A DNA stretch of 5,973 bases from Bacillota bacterium (GTDB taxonomy: Bacteria; Bacillota; UBA4882; UBA8346), in assembly GCA_003501335.1 (NCBI GenBank), contig DNPQ01000272.1:1-5973 (forward strand), given 5' to 3'. The stretch's first letter is position 1. Each line of letters opens with the position of its first letter. Shown here piece after piece: positions 1 to 5,775 of this stretch. The notes beneath the pieces are model-generated. The model was given only the letters and a program-made list of their open reading frames with translations. It was not told where the DNA came from and ran no database searches. The position numbers were made by a program, and so were the translations under genes.

Positions 1-584
1 AATTGCCGGGCTTCTTGAACGATATTTTTACCATCAAAAAACAGTTCGCTTTCTTTATGGATATCGCGGCGGGCGAGATAACCGGCGGTTTCGTCCGGTA
101 ACTGGACTTCCAGATAATTTTCAGTTTCTTTTAAAATGGGCAGGCGGGTTTGGTAGCTGAGCTGACCATGGGAATTAGTTAAAGCGGAGTCGGCAAATAA
201 ACTAGCCTTGGGCTTTGATACGACGGCTTCAATCTGGCTTTCCCGGGCATTGAAATCAGTCGGATGATTAGTGATTTGTTTCGTTGGTACCCAACCGGGA
301 TAACCCAGCTTATTCTGAACTGTCGGTTGTTTCACTGCAGCAACTTTGAGCCAATCGCCTTGCTGTTCCAGGATAGCCACCGGTTCTCCATAGAGAGCTA
401 TGGTATCGACCTTGCCGACCAGCCATAAGCGTTCTTCGGTATTTAAATTTCCAGCCCAACGGGCCGGATCAGCGGCGGCCAGATTACTGATATCTTGATA
501 TTGTATCTCCTCCGGTTTGGACCAAAACACCGCCATGGGGACATTGATAACTCCGTAACGCGCTATCGAAATATCCTTTGCCAT
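1..584 (-). CDS. SH3-domain NlpC/P60 (C40) peptidase, YkfC-like, C-terminus cut off by window edge
   Basis: Translating the minus strand from ATG at 584 gives 194 codons with no stop, running off position 1. Residues about 50-104 look like a first bacterial SH3 domain (ALYGEPVAILEQQGDWLKV, then YPGWVPTKQI). Residues about 120-172 look like a second one (SLFADSALTNSHGQ to GYLARRDI). The visible end, KNIVQEARQ, is where YkfC-type proteins enter the NlpC/P60 papain-like domain. The catalytic Cys-His-polar triad would lie outside the window and cannot be confirmed. Family knowledge: YkfC-like enzymes cleave gamma-D-Glu-diamino-acid bonds in murein peptides for wall recycling or remodelling. The start is fixed by AAGGGTGAG six bases upstream and by an in-frame stop at 624-626. 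There is no signal peptide, which fits a cytoplasmic recycling role. It is transcribed away from the sugar-hydrolase genes. The exact substrate is inferred. Confidence 0.85.
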   Translation of the reverse strand, partial: MAKDISIARYGVINVPMAVFWSKPEEIQYQDISNLAAADPARWAGNLNTEERLWLVGKVDTIALYGEPVAILEQQGDWLKVAAVKQPTVQNKLGYPGWVPTKQITNHPTDFNARESQIEAVVSKPKASLFADSALTNSHGQLSYQTRLPILKETENYLEVQLPDETAGYLARRDIHKESELFFDGKNIVQEARQ

Positions 585-625
585 ACAGGACTCACCCTTA
601 GTGGAGCAATTTTGACTTCTTTTTT

Positions 626-634
626 ATTATACCA
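626..634 (-). promoter_or_regulatory. Extended -10 promoter of the NlpC/P60 gene
   Basis: Read on the minus strand, 634-626 is TGGTATAAT, a perfect -10 hexamer preceded by the TGn extension. It is about 40 bases upstream of the ATG at 584, leaving a short leader that contains the AAGGGTGAG ribosome binding site. No good TTGACA-like -35 is visible at 16-18 bp, which is common for extended -10 promoters. This is a pattern match, not a mapped start site. Confidence 0.6.
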
Positions 635-713
635 TCATGAAAGATTGTTCGGATCGTATTTCTGAATTTCCATGTTTGCTTTTTCTTGGGTAAAAAAATT
701 TTTTATGCCCGGG

Positions 714-1112
714 GAAAATTATTTATTGCTGGAATTAATTTCTTTTGGCGAGAAATAATTCCTTGAGCGACAGAAATAATTTTTTTTATGGTTCAGGGGA
801 TTTTTTAAACGATCGAAACAATTATTTTTACGGTTGAAGCGATCATGAAGCTGACACAAAGAATTATTTTTACGACTCATGGGATTCTCTGGACGACAGA
901 AAGAATTATTTCCAGGGCTAAATCGATCATGATGTTGACACAAAGAATTATTTTTACGACTCATTCGATTCCCTGAACGGAAGAAAGAATTATTTTTGTG
1001 ATGGATTTGATTTTTGGGACGGCAAAAAGAATTTTGGGAGAGAGTCAATGGATTTTTTGAAGAAGACAAAGAATGATTTTTGGAGTTTCAATGATTGGGT
1101 ATGAAAGATAAA
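714..1112. repeat. Array of 19 degenerate 21-bp tandem units (42- and 84-bp higher-order repeats)
   Basis: Starting at 714, the sequence can be cut into 19 consecutive 21-bp units with no insertion or deletion. Odd-type units resemble GAATTATTTTTACGAC plus five bases (819, 861, 903, 945, 987). Even-type units resemble CGATCATGAAGCTGACA or GGATTCTCTGGACGAC, ending in AAA (798, 840, 882, 924, 966). The two types alternate, giving a 42-bp period. The 42 bp at 840-881 recur at 924-965 with three differences, giving an 84-bp period. The outer units (714-776 and 1029-1112) are more diverged. In the minus strand one frame stays open from 1087 to 722 and reads as heptads with a recurrent Asn (KNNSFFR, KNNSLCQ, GNNSFCR), but it has only a TTG start and no ribosome binding site. 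There are no spacers, so it is not CRISPR. The 21-bp period equals two helical turns, so the A/T blocks lie on one face of the DNA. The function is unknown. Confidence 0.85.
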
Positions 1113-1306
1113 AATGAAAGACAATGTTGTTTGTCGATGATAGGCTGAGTAAATTTTGGAGCCCCAATTTTTACCTTAGCTTAAAATGGATGCAAAGGCC
1201 TGGATAAAAAGAAAAAGATAGTTTTTGCATGAATAAAAAATATTCTATCAAAAAAAAATATTTTCTATTTAAATGGATTAATTTTCCTTTTATATTAAAA
1301 GTATCC

Positions 1307-1334
1307 AACAAATTTGTTAATAATTGTTAAACAA
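1307..1334. promoter_or_regulatory. Paired A/T-rich palindromes, possible operator
   Basis: AACAAATTTGTT at 1307-1318 is a perfect 12-bp palindrome. Six bases on, TTGTTAAACAA at 1324-1334 is a perfect 5-bp inverted repeat around one base. The centres are about 16.5 bp apart, and TTGTTAA occurs twice, 10 bp apart. Two adjacent dyads of similar half-site (TTGTT/AACAA) are what a dimeric repressor site often looks like. The site is about 560 bp upstream of the fucosidase start, and A/T-rich palindromes arise easily by chance, so the call is weak. Confidence 0.3.
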
Positions 1335-1376
1335 AATTATCAAAGTATTTTTATTGAAATCTTTTTTCCATCCTGT

Positions 1377-1393
1377 CCAATCAGTCTGATTGG
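1377..1393. promoter_or_regulatory. Perfect 17-bp dyad (CCAATCAG-T-CTGATTGG), operator-like
   Basis: CCAATCAG (1377-1384) and CTGATTGG (1386-1393) are exact reverse complements around a single T. A perfect 8+1+8 dyad of mixed composition in A/T-rich DNA is unlikely to be a chance event of base composition. With a one-base centre it cannot form a good RNA hairpin, so a protein-binding site is the more natural reading. No regulator gene is present to pair with it. Confidence 0.4.
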
Positions 1394-1537
1394 CTGCCTA
1401 CCTGCTAAAAGTGATTCTAACGATCCGAGTATGATTTCTTCCCTGTATCGATTCAACACAATCATGGACAAGCCAAACGATTTTTACAAATATTTGAAAT
1501 AGGAATTTTTCGGCAAGCTTACAAAGTGATCGCCTAA

Positions 1538-1711
1538 TCTTACCAGACCGGTCAGTCTATATCTTCCGAAAAGAGTGAGTACCGTTTAGTAAGTAAGGAA
1601 GTGGCTAATTTTGCGGATACGCCCCGCTCATGTCGAGAACGCTTTGGGCTTCCGGGGGTGTTCAAAATAGAGATTGGAAGGAGGGATGAAGAGGCTCGAT
1701 AGGACAAACTT
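1538..1711 (+). pseudogene. Possible relic of an unrecognised gene
   Basis: One plus-strand frame is open from a stop at 1535-1537 to TAG at 1709-1711, about 57 codons. It includes the protein-like stretches SKEVANFADTPRSCRERFG and FKIEIGRRDEEAR, and after the TAG it continues DKLIKRMVNFVNKKEKG to a TGA. There is no ATG and no placed ribosome binding site at the front. The composition (many Arg, Glu and Lys) differs from the flanking A/T-rich DNA. I do not recognise a family. It may equally be random open sequence. Confidence 0.15.
1545..1558. promoter_or_regulatory. TetR-family-like operator motif AGACCGGTCAGTCT
   Basis: The site contains the perfect palindrome GACCGGTC (1546-1553) and the outer inverted pair AGAC/GTCT (1545-1548 and 1555-1558). 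AGAC-N-GGTC-type dyads are typical of operators bound by TetR-family repressors such as the Bacillus LmrA/YxaF group; that resemblance is from memory. No TetR-like helix-turn-helix reading frame follows on either strand, so this would be an orphan site or a coincidence. Confidence 0.3.
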
Positions 1712-1880
1712 ATTAAACGTATGGTAAATTTTGTAAATAAAAAAGAGAAAGGATGATGCAAAGTGTGAAAAGGTTTGATAATTATGATGGGATTTGTTTT
1801 TTGGTGTCATTATGCGGCTTGGTATATCGATAATGGGAATGTTTCAGCGACTCAATAATGTTTCGGGAGGTAAAAAATTT

Positions 1881-1888
1881 AGGGAGGG
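1881..1888 (+). promoter_or_regulatory. Ribosome binding site that fixes a TTG start
   Basis: AGGGAGGG ends six bases before the TTG at 1895. The next in-frame ATG (1910) is 21 bases from this site, and starting there would remove the basic residues (MKNKS) ahead of the hydrophobic signal core. The TTG start is therefore preferred. A second purine-rich site, GGGAGG at 1865-1870, has no well-placed start for this frame. Confidence 0.8.
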
Positions 1889-1894
1889 TTCATT

Positions 1895-3880
1895 TTGAAA
1901 AATAAATCAATGATGTTTTTATTTATATTGATCTTATCACAGATAGCAGTATTGGGAGAGGTTCCGTTGAAAGCTGCAACAGCTTACCAATCGACTTGGG
2001 CATCGGTGGACACCCATAATCCGGCTCCCGAATGGTTTCAAGATGCCAAGTTCGGAATTTATTTTCACTGGGGAGTATTTAGTGTCCCGGCTTTTTCCAG
2101 TGAATGGTATCCGAGAAATATGTATCACTCGGGGAGCAGTGAATACAATCACCATCTTTCGGTATATGGAGACGCCTATTCTAATTGGCCGTATCATAAC
2201 TTTATCAACGGCGCTTATGACAAAAGCGGTAATTGGACGCAATTCGCTCCTAAATTAGTTTCCGCCGGCGGCAATTTTGATCCAAACGCCTGGGCGCAAC
2301 TTTTTGTAGACGCCGGTGCCAAATTTGCCGGGCCGGTAGCTGAACATCATGATGGATTTTCAATGTGGAACAGTACGGTCAACGAATGGAATTCGGTAGC
2401 CAAAGGTCCGCATTTGGATTTGGTTGGCCAATTTGCGGCCGCCATCCGTGCCAAAGGTTTAAAGTTCTTAGTGTCGTCTCATAATGCTTATAATTTTACC
2501 GGATATTATCAATGGGTTCCGGCGCAAAGCGATTCCAGCCTGAAGAAACTTTATGGACAATTGGACAAGGCTACGGAAGAACAACTCTGGTATAACAAAC
2601 TGAAAGAATTGATTGATCAGTACCAACCCGACATTATCTGGCAGGATTTCAATTTATCCCAAATCAGCGAATCCCAGCGTTTAAATTTCCTTGCCTACTA
2701 CTATAACAAGGGGGTTGACTGGGGCAAGGAGGTGGTAGCCACTTATAAGGATGGCTTCGACAACAAGGGCGAAATCTTTGACTATGAACGGGGCGGACCC
2801 GCCGGTATTACCAGCCCTTACTGGTTAACCGACGATAGTATCAGCAGTTCCAGTTGGTGTTACACCCAAGGAATTGGCTATTATTCGACTGTAGCTATGT
2901 TGCATTCATTAATTGACCGGGTCAGCAAGAACGGAAATATGCTTTTGAACATTGCCCCGATGGCTGACGGAACAATTCCTCAAGGCCAAAAAGATATTTT
3001 GCTTGGCATGGGTGATTGGCTTAAAAAGTTCGGTGAAGCGATTTACGCAACCCGCGCTTGGTCTTGCTATGGGGAAGGTCCCACGGCGATGGGCGGCGGT
3101 TCTTTTACCACCCCGGTTGCCGGTACCAATAAGGATATTCGTTTCACCCGAAATAAAGCTAACAATACTTTATACGCTGTAGTGCTTGGCTGGCCTGGCA
3201 ACGGCGCGCAGTTGCAAATTACCACCCTGAATTCAAGCCGGTTTGACATAAGTACTTTGACAAGCGCTCAATTGCTGGGGGCATCAGCCGGTGCATATAC
3301 CAATTTAGCATATTCACAAAATTCAACGGCTTTGAATGTAACCATGCCTTCAGCTCAACCTTATAGCGCTCTTGCTTATGTGGTTAAACTTACTTTTTCA
3401 GATATTATCCCTACATTGGGTTCGGGAGGCGGCGCCATTGACACCAGCAAATATTATAAAATCGTTTTACGGAATAATAATTCAGATGTGCTTGATGTCA
3501 ATGCCGCTAATTACGCCAATGGAACCAATGTTGCCATATGGGCTGATAACGGCGGCGCCAATCAACAATGGAAATTGATCGATGTCGGCGGCGGATACTA
3601 TGAGATCGCATCCAGGGGGAACCAAAGCTATTGTCTTGACGAATCTCAGGTCACTCCAGTCAATGGTTCCAACGTCCAAATTTGGCAGTATCAGGGTAAC
3701 GACCGTCAGCAATGGAAATTGGTCGATGCTGGCGGTGGTTATTATGAGATCCAGTTAAGGAATAACTCATCTTATGGTATCGATGAGTCTCAAGTTACTC
3801 CCGCCAATGGTTCCAATGTACAAATATGGCAATATGTTGGCAATGATCGCCAACAATGGAAATTCGTTGCTGTTCCATAA
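1895..3880 (+). CDS. Secreted GH29 alpha-L-fucosidase with C-terminal ricin-B lectin domain
   Basis: This 661-residue protein is predicted to remove terminal alpha-L-fucose from extracellular glycans. Residues 1-30 are a signal peptide (MKNKS, hydrophobic core, likely cleavage after AATA). The GH29 barrel spans about 38-385. Family motifs are WFQDAKFGIYFHWGVFSVPA (47-66), AEHHDGFSMW (149-158), PDIIWQD (245-251), FDYERGG (295-301), and LLNIAPMADGTIP (350-362), followed by WLKKFGEAIYATRAW. Asp251 is at the nucleophile position of the family. Glu298 is a plausible but unproven acid/base. A beta-sandwich covers about 386-500. After a Gly-rich linker, residues 520-661 form a ricin-B trefoil whose three repeats are exactly 48 residues apart, each ending in QQWK (Trp559, 607, 655). 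Domain order and length are complete. The next gene, 132 bp downstream, is a GH43 enzyme, suggesting joint action on plant cell-wall side chains. The linkage preference cannot be read from the sequence. Confidence 0.92.
   Translation: MKNKSMMFLFILILSQIAVLGEVPLKAATAYQSTWASVDTHNPAPEWFQDAKFGIYFHWGVFSVPAFSSEWYPRNMYHSGSSEYNHHLSVYGDAYSNWPYHNFINGAYDKSGNWTQFAPKLVSAGGNFDPNAWAQLFVDAGAKFAGPVAEHHDGFSMWNSTVNEWNSVAKGPHLDLVGQFAAAIRAKGLKFLVSSHNAYNFTGYYQWVPAQSDSSLKKLYGQLDKATEEQLWYNKLKELIDQYQPDIIWQDFNLSQISESQRLNFLAYYYNKGVDWGKEVVATYKDGFDNKGEIFDYERGGPAGITSPYWLTDDSISSSSWCYTQGIGYYSTVAMLHSLIDRVSKNGNMLLNIAPMADGTIPQGQKDILLGMGDWLKKFGEAIYATRAWSCYGEGPTAMGGGSFTTPVAGTNKDIRFTRNKANNTLYAVVLGWPGNGAQLQITTLNSSRFDISTLTSAQLLGASAGAYTNLAYSQNSTALNVTMPSAQPYSALAYVVKLTFSDIIPTLGSGGGAIDTSKYYKIVLRNNNSDVLDVNAANYANGTNVAIWADNGGANQQWKLIDVGGGYYEIASRGNQSYCLDESQVTPVNGSNVQIWQYQGNDRQQWKLVDAGGGYYEIQLRNNSSYGIDESQVTPANGSNVQIWQYVGNDRQQWKFVAVP
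3452..3877 (+). repeat. Three 48-residue ricin-B repeats inside the fucosidase
   Basis: Repeats begin at codons 520, 568 and 616 (3452, 3596, 3740), each opening with YYKI or YYEI and closing with QQWK. Repeats 2 and 3 are close copies (DESQVTP-x-NGSNVQIWQY-x-GNDRQQWK), while repeat 1 is more diverged, which suggests a recent internal duplication or homogenisation. In the family these are the alpha, beta and gamma subdomains of a sugar-binding beta-trefoil. Confidence 0.85.
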
Positions 3881-3897
3881 GGTAATCTTACCCTACG

Positions 3898-3917
3898 AGA
3901 ATGGGGTCATTCTTTTT
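3898..3917 (+). terminator. Weak hairpin with T-tract after the fucosidase gene
   Basis: AGAATG (3898-3903) pairs with CATTCT (3908-3913) around the loop GGGT, and the stem runs into TTTTT (3913-3917). It lies 18 bases after the fucosidase stop codon. The stem is only six base pairs with two G-C pairs, so termination would be partial at most. It may lower expression of the downstream GH43 gene relative to the fucosidase. Confidence 0.35.
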
Positions 3918-3927
3918 CTGGGTTTAG

Positions 3928-3972
3928 ACACCTACTTTACCTGCAGTTGCTCTTGAAGTTAGGTGTTTGTTA
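3928..3972 (+). terminator. Second hairpin in the gap between the two hydrolase genes
   Basis: ACACCTACTT (3928-3937) pairs with AAGTTAGGTGT (3956-3966): ten base pairs with one bulged T at 3959. It is followed by the T-rich stretch TTTGTTAT. The loop is 18 bases, larger than in most intrinsic terminators, so an mRNA-stabilising or processing hairpin is an alternative. It ends about 30 bases before the GH43 ribosome binding site. Confidence 0.4.
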
Positions 3973-4012
3973 TCGCAATTTCATTTCAAATAAATAGTAG
4001 GAGGTTTGGACA

Positions 4013-5764
4013 ATGAAAAGTAAGATCGCAATAATATTCGCATTCATGTTGATTACGCTTTTTTCCATCGCGGTTTGTTTGGCAGACAACCCAATTGTAC
4101 AAACCGTTTATACCGCTGATCCTGCCCCGATGGTCTATAACGGGGTTTGTTATCTGTATACCGGACATGACGCGGATGTAACTGTTAATAACTTCTACAC
4201 AATGAATGACTGGAGATGTTTTTCCTCGACAGACATGGTAAACTGGACCGATCTTGGATCCCCATTGTCTTATACCGCATTCAGTTGGGCGAAGGGCGAT
4301 TGTTGGGCCGGTCAGTGTGTCTACAGGAATGGTAAGTTTTATTACTATGTGCCAATGACCCAAAAAACCGGCGGGATGGCAATCGGCGTCGCAGTGGCGA
4401 CCAGCCCTGCCGGACCGTTTACCGATGCTCTCGGGAAACCTCTGATAGCCCATAACGGGTCAGATGATATCGACCCTACCGTATTTATCGACGACGATGG
4501 ACAAGCTTATCTATATTGGGGACACTCCAATCTGTATTACGTGAAATTAAATCAAGATATGATTACTTATTCGGGGAGCGTTGTCCAGGTATCTTCAAAA
4601 CCCTCCAACTACGTGGAAGGTCCGTTTTTTTATAAACGCAATGGTTTATATTACCTGGTATTTGCGACTATCCCCAATCCGTCTGAAGATCTTGCGTATT
4701 CCACAAGCACCAGTCCGACCGGGCCCTGGACGTATAGAGGCATCATTATGGCACATGGCAGTTGCTATACAAACCAAGCGGGAATATGTGATTATAACGG
4801 CAATTCCTACTTGTTTTATCACAACAATAATTTGCCGGGAGGGGGAAGTTTCACCCGTTCAGTATGTTTGGAGAAGTTTACATATAATGCCGATGGTTCC
4901 ATTCCGACGATCAATATGACCCCATCGGGTCCGCCTCAAATCGGCTCCTTAAATCCCTATGTTCAAACTGAAGCGGAAACAATTTGCTGGTCATCAGGGT
5001 TGAAAACAGAGGTATGCAGTGAAGGCGGAAGGGATGTATCCAATATCGAAAACGGGGACTATCTCAAGGTAAAGGGCGTTAATTTTGGTTCCGGCGCAAC
5101 ATCTTTGGATGCGAGGGTAGCCTCGGCAACTTCTGGAGGGAACATTGAAATCCACCTTGATAGCTTAACAGGGACATTGGTAGGAACTTGCGTTGTTCAG
5201 GGTAGCGGCGGCTGGCAAACTTGGGTTACTAAATCCTGTACTATCAGCGGCGCAACGGGGATACATGACGTATATTTCAAATTTATCGGTGGAAGTGGTT
5301 ATCTGTTGAATTTTAATTGGTGGAAGTTTAATTCTGGCACCTCAAGTTCGGGTGGTACATATGCCAGATTCCGTAATGCAGCAACCGGTTTGTATATTGA
5401 CGGTATGGGATCAACCGCCAATGGTTCCAATGCGTGCCAGTGGGGCAACAGCAACAGTAATAACCAGCAATGGACAATCATCAACTCGGGAAGTTATGGA
5501 ATGATTCAAAACCGGGCCACCGGATTGTATCTGGACGGTATGGGCAATACCGCCAATGGTTCGGTTTGCGGTCAATTGAGCTATAGCGGGAGCAATGCCC
5601 AGCAATGGGCGGAAGAAACGTCGGGAAGTTATGTAAGGTTTAAAAATCGCCAAACCGGATTGTATTTAGACGGTATGGGTTCGACCGGCAATGGTTCCAA
5701 TCTGTGTCAATGGAGTAATAGCGCTAGTACTAACCAGCAATGGCAGATACAGCAGATACAATAG
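4013..5764 (+). CDS. Secreted GH43 arabinofuranosidase/xylosidase with CBM6 and ricin-B domains
   Basis: This 583-residue protein starts at ATG behind AGGAGG (3999-4004, eight bases away). Residues 1-24 are a signal peptide (MKSK, hydrophobic core, likely cleavage after CLA). Cys22 is not in a good lipobox, so it is probably a free secreted protein. The five-bladed GH43 domain spans about 25-305. The three family carboxylates are visible: Asp36 in TADPAPM (base), Asp154 in DIDPTVFIDDDG (modulator), and Glu202 in YVEGPFF (acid). Residues about 316-440 form a CBM6 (VQTEAETICW, GDYLKV, FNWWKF). Residues 450-583 form a ricin-B trefoil of three 45-residue repeats (GLYLDGMG, then QQW). CBM6-bearing GH43 proteins often act on arabinoxylan, so an arabinofuranosidase or arabinoxylan hydrolase is favoured, but GH43 specificity is not readable from motifs. 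Fourteen cysteines remain after processing, notable for a secreted enzyme. It is likely expressed with the upstream fucosidase, possibly also from its own promoter. Confidence 0.9.
   Translation: MKSKIAIIFAFMLITLFSIAVCLADNPIVQTVYTADPAPMVYNGVCYLYTGHDADVTVNNFYTMNDWRCFSSTDMVNWTDLGSPLSYTAFSWAKGDCWAGQCVYRNGKFYYYVPMTQKTGGMAIGVAVATSPAGPFTDALGKPLIAHNGSDDIDPTVFIDDDGQAYLYWGHSNLYYVKLNQDMITYSGSVVQVSSKPSNYVEGPFFYKRNGLYYLVFATIPNPSEDLAYSTSTSPTGPWTYRGIIMAHGSCYTNQAGICDYNGNSYLFYHNNNLPGGGSFTRSVCLEKFTYNADGSIPTINMTPSGPPQIGSLNPYVQTEAETICWSSGLKTEVCSEGGRDVSNIENGDYLKVKGVNFGSGATSLDARVASATSGGNIEIHLDSLTGTLVGTCVVQGSGGWQTWVTKSCTISGATGIHDVYFKFIGGSGYLLNFNWWKFNSGTSSSGGTYARFRNAATGLYIDGMGSTANGSNACQWGNSNSNNQQWTIINSGSYGMIQNRATGLYLDGMGNTANGSVCGQLSYSGSNAQQWAEETSGSYVRFKNRQTGLYLDGMGSTGNGSNLCQWSNSASTNQQWQIQQIQ
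5360..5761 (+). repeat. Three 45-residue ricin-B repeats inside the GH43 enzyme
   Basis: Repeats begin at codons 450, 495 and 540 (5360, 5495, 5630). Each has TGLYxDGMG, an NGS, and QQW (Trp487, 532, 577). A Cys precedes or follows the central Gln-rich strand in each copy (475, 519, 565). This is a different ricin-B subtype from that in the fucosidase, which has 48-residue repeats lacking GLYLDGMG, so the two modules are not recent copies of each other. Confidence 0.85.
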
Positions 5765-5775
5765 AACTTCTTTAT

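Larger units (their letters stand above)
1113..1894. other. Long intergenic stretch without a convincing gene
   Basis: After the repeat array comes 780 bp with no open frame that has both a ribosome binding site and protein-like composition. Positions 1230-1300 are very A+T rich with A-tracts and a duplicated motif (AAAAAATATTCTAT, then AAAAAATATTTTCTAT), so curvature is likely. Palindromes at 1307-1334, 1377-1393 and 1545-1558 are listed separately. Positions 1538-1711 are richer in G+C and hold an unrecognised, start-less open stretch. A promoter for the downstream fucosidase gene should lie near 1790-1860. The best match I find is TTGGTG (1801-1806), 16 bp, TATATC (1823-1828), which is weak. 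No transposase remnant or RNA family is recognised. Confidence 0.6.

Noticed and set aside
714..1112. CRISPR array
   Set aside because: The units are contiguous 21-mers with no unique spacers, they diverge along the array, and no cas gene is nearby.
1314..1502. 62-codon plus-strand open frame
   Set aside because: It has no ribosome binding site, begins in A/T-rich DNA, overlaps the 17-bp dyad, and shows no recognisable domain or signal.
1720..1790. Catabolite-repression (cre) site upstream of the fucosidase gene
   Set aside because: Segments such as TTAAACGTATGG and TGTGAAAAGGTTTG resemble parts of a cre site but do not give both half-sites with the central CG in place.
1552..1810. Two overlapping minus-strand open frames of 60-69 codons
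   Set aside because: No ribosome binding site, low-complexity Ser/Phe-rich translation, and each overlaps the other in a different frame.
1858..1905. 15-codon leader peptide overlapping the fucosidase start
   Set aside because: ATG at 1858 is followed by 15 codons to TAA, but there is no ribosome binding site before it and its codons are the purine-rich ribosome binding region itself.
1895..1909. ATG at 1910 as the true fucosidase start
   Set aside because: The AGGGAGGG site is spaced correctly for the TTG at 1895, and the extra residues supply the basic N-terminus of the signal peptide.
4013..4084. Lipoprotein signal on the GH43 enzyme (Cys22)
   Set aside because: The residues before Cys22 (SIAV) lack the small residue expected at -1 of a lipobox, and a normal cleavage site after CLA is available.
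3986..4453. 155-codon minus-strand open frame opposite the GH43 gene
   Set aside because: It lies antisense to a well-supported GH43 domain with all catalytic residues. Its translation has no domain signature, so it is a shadow frame.
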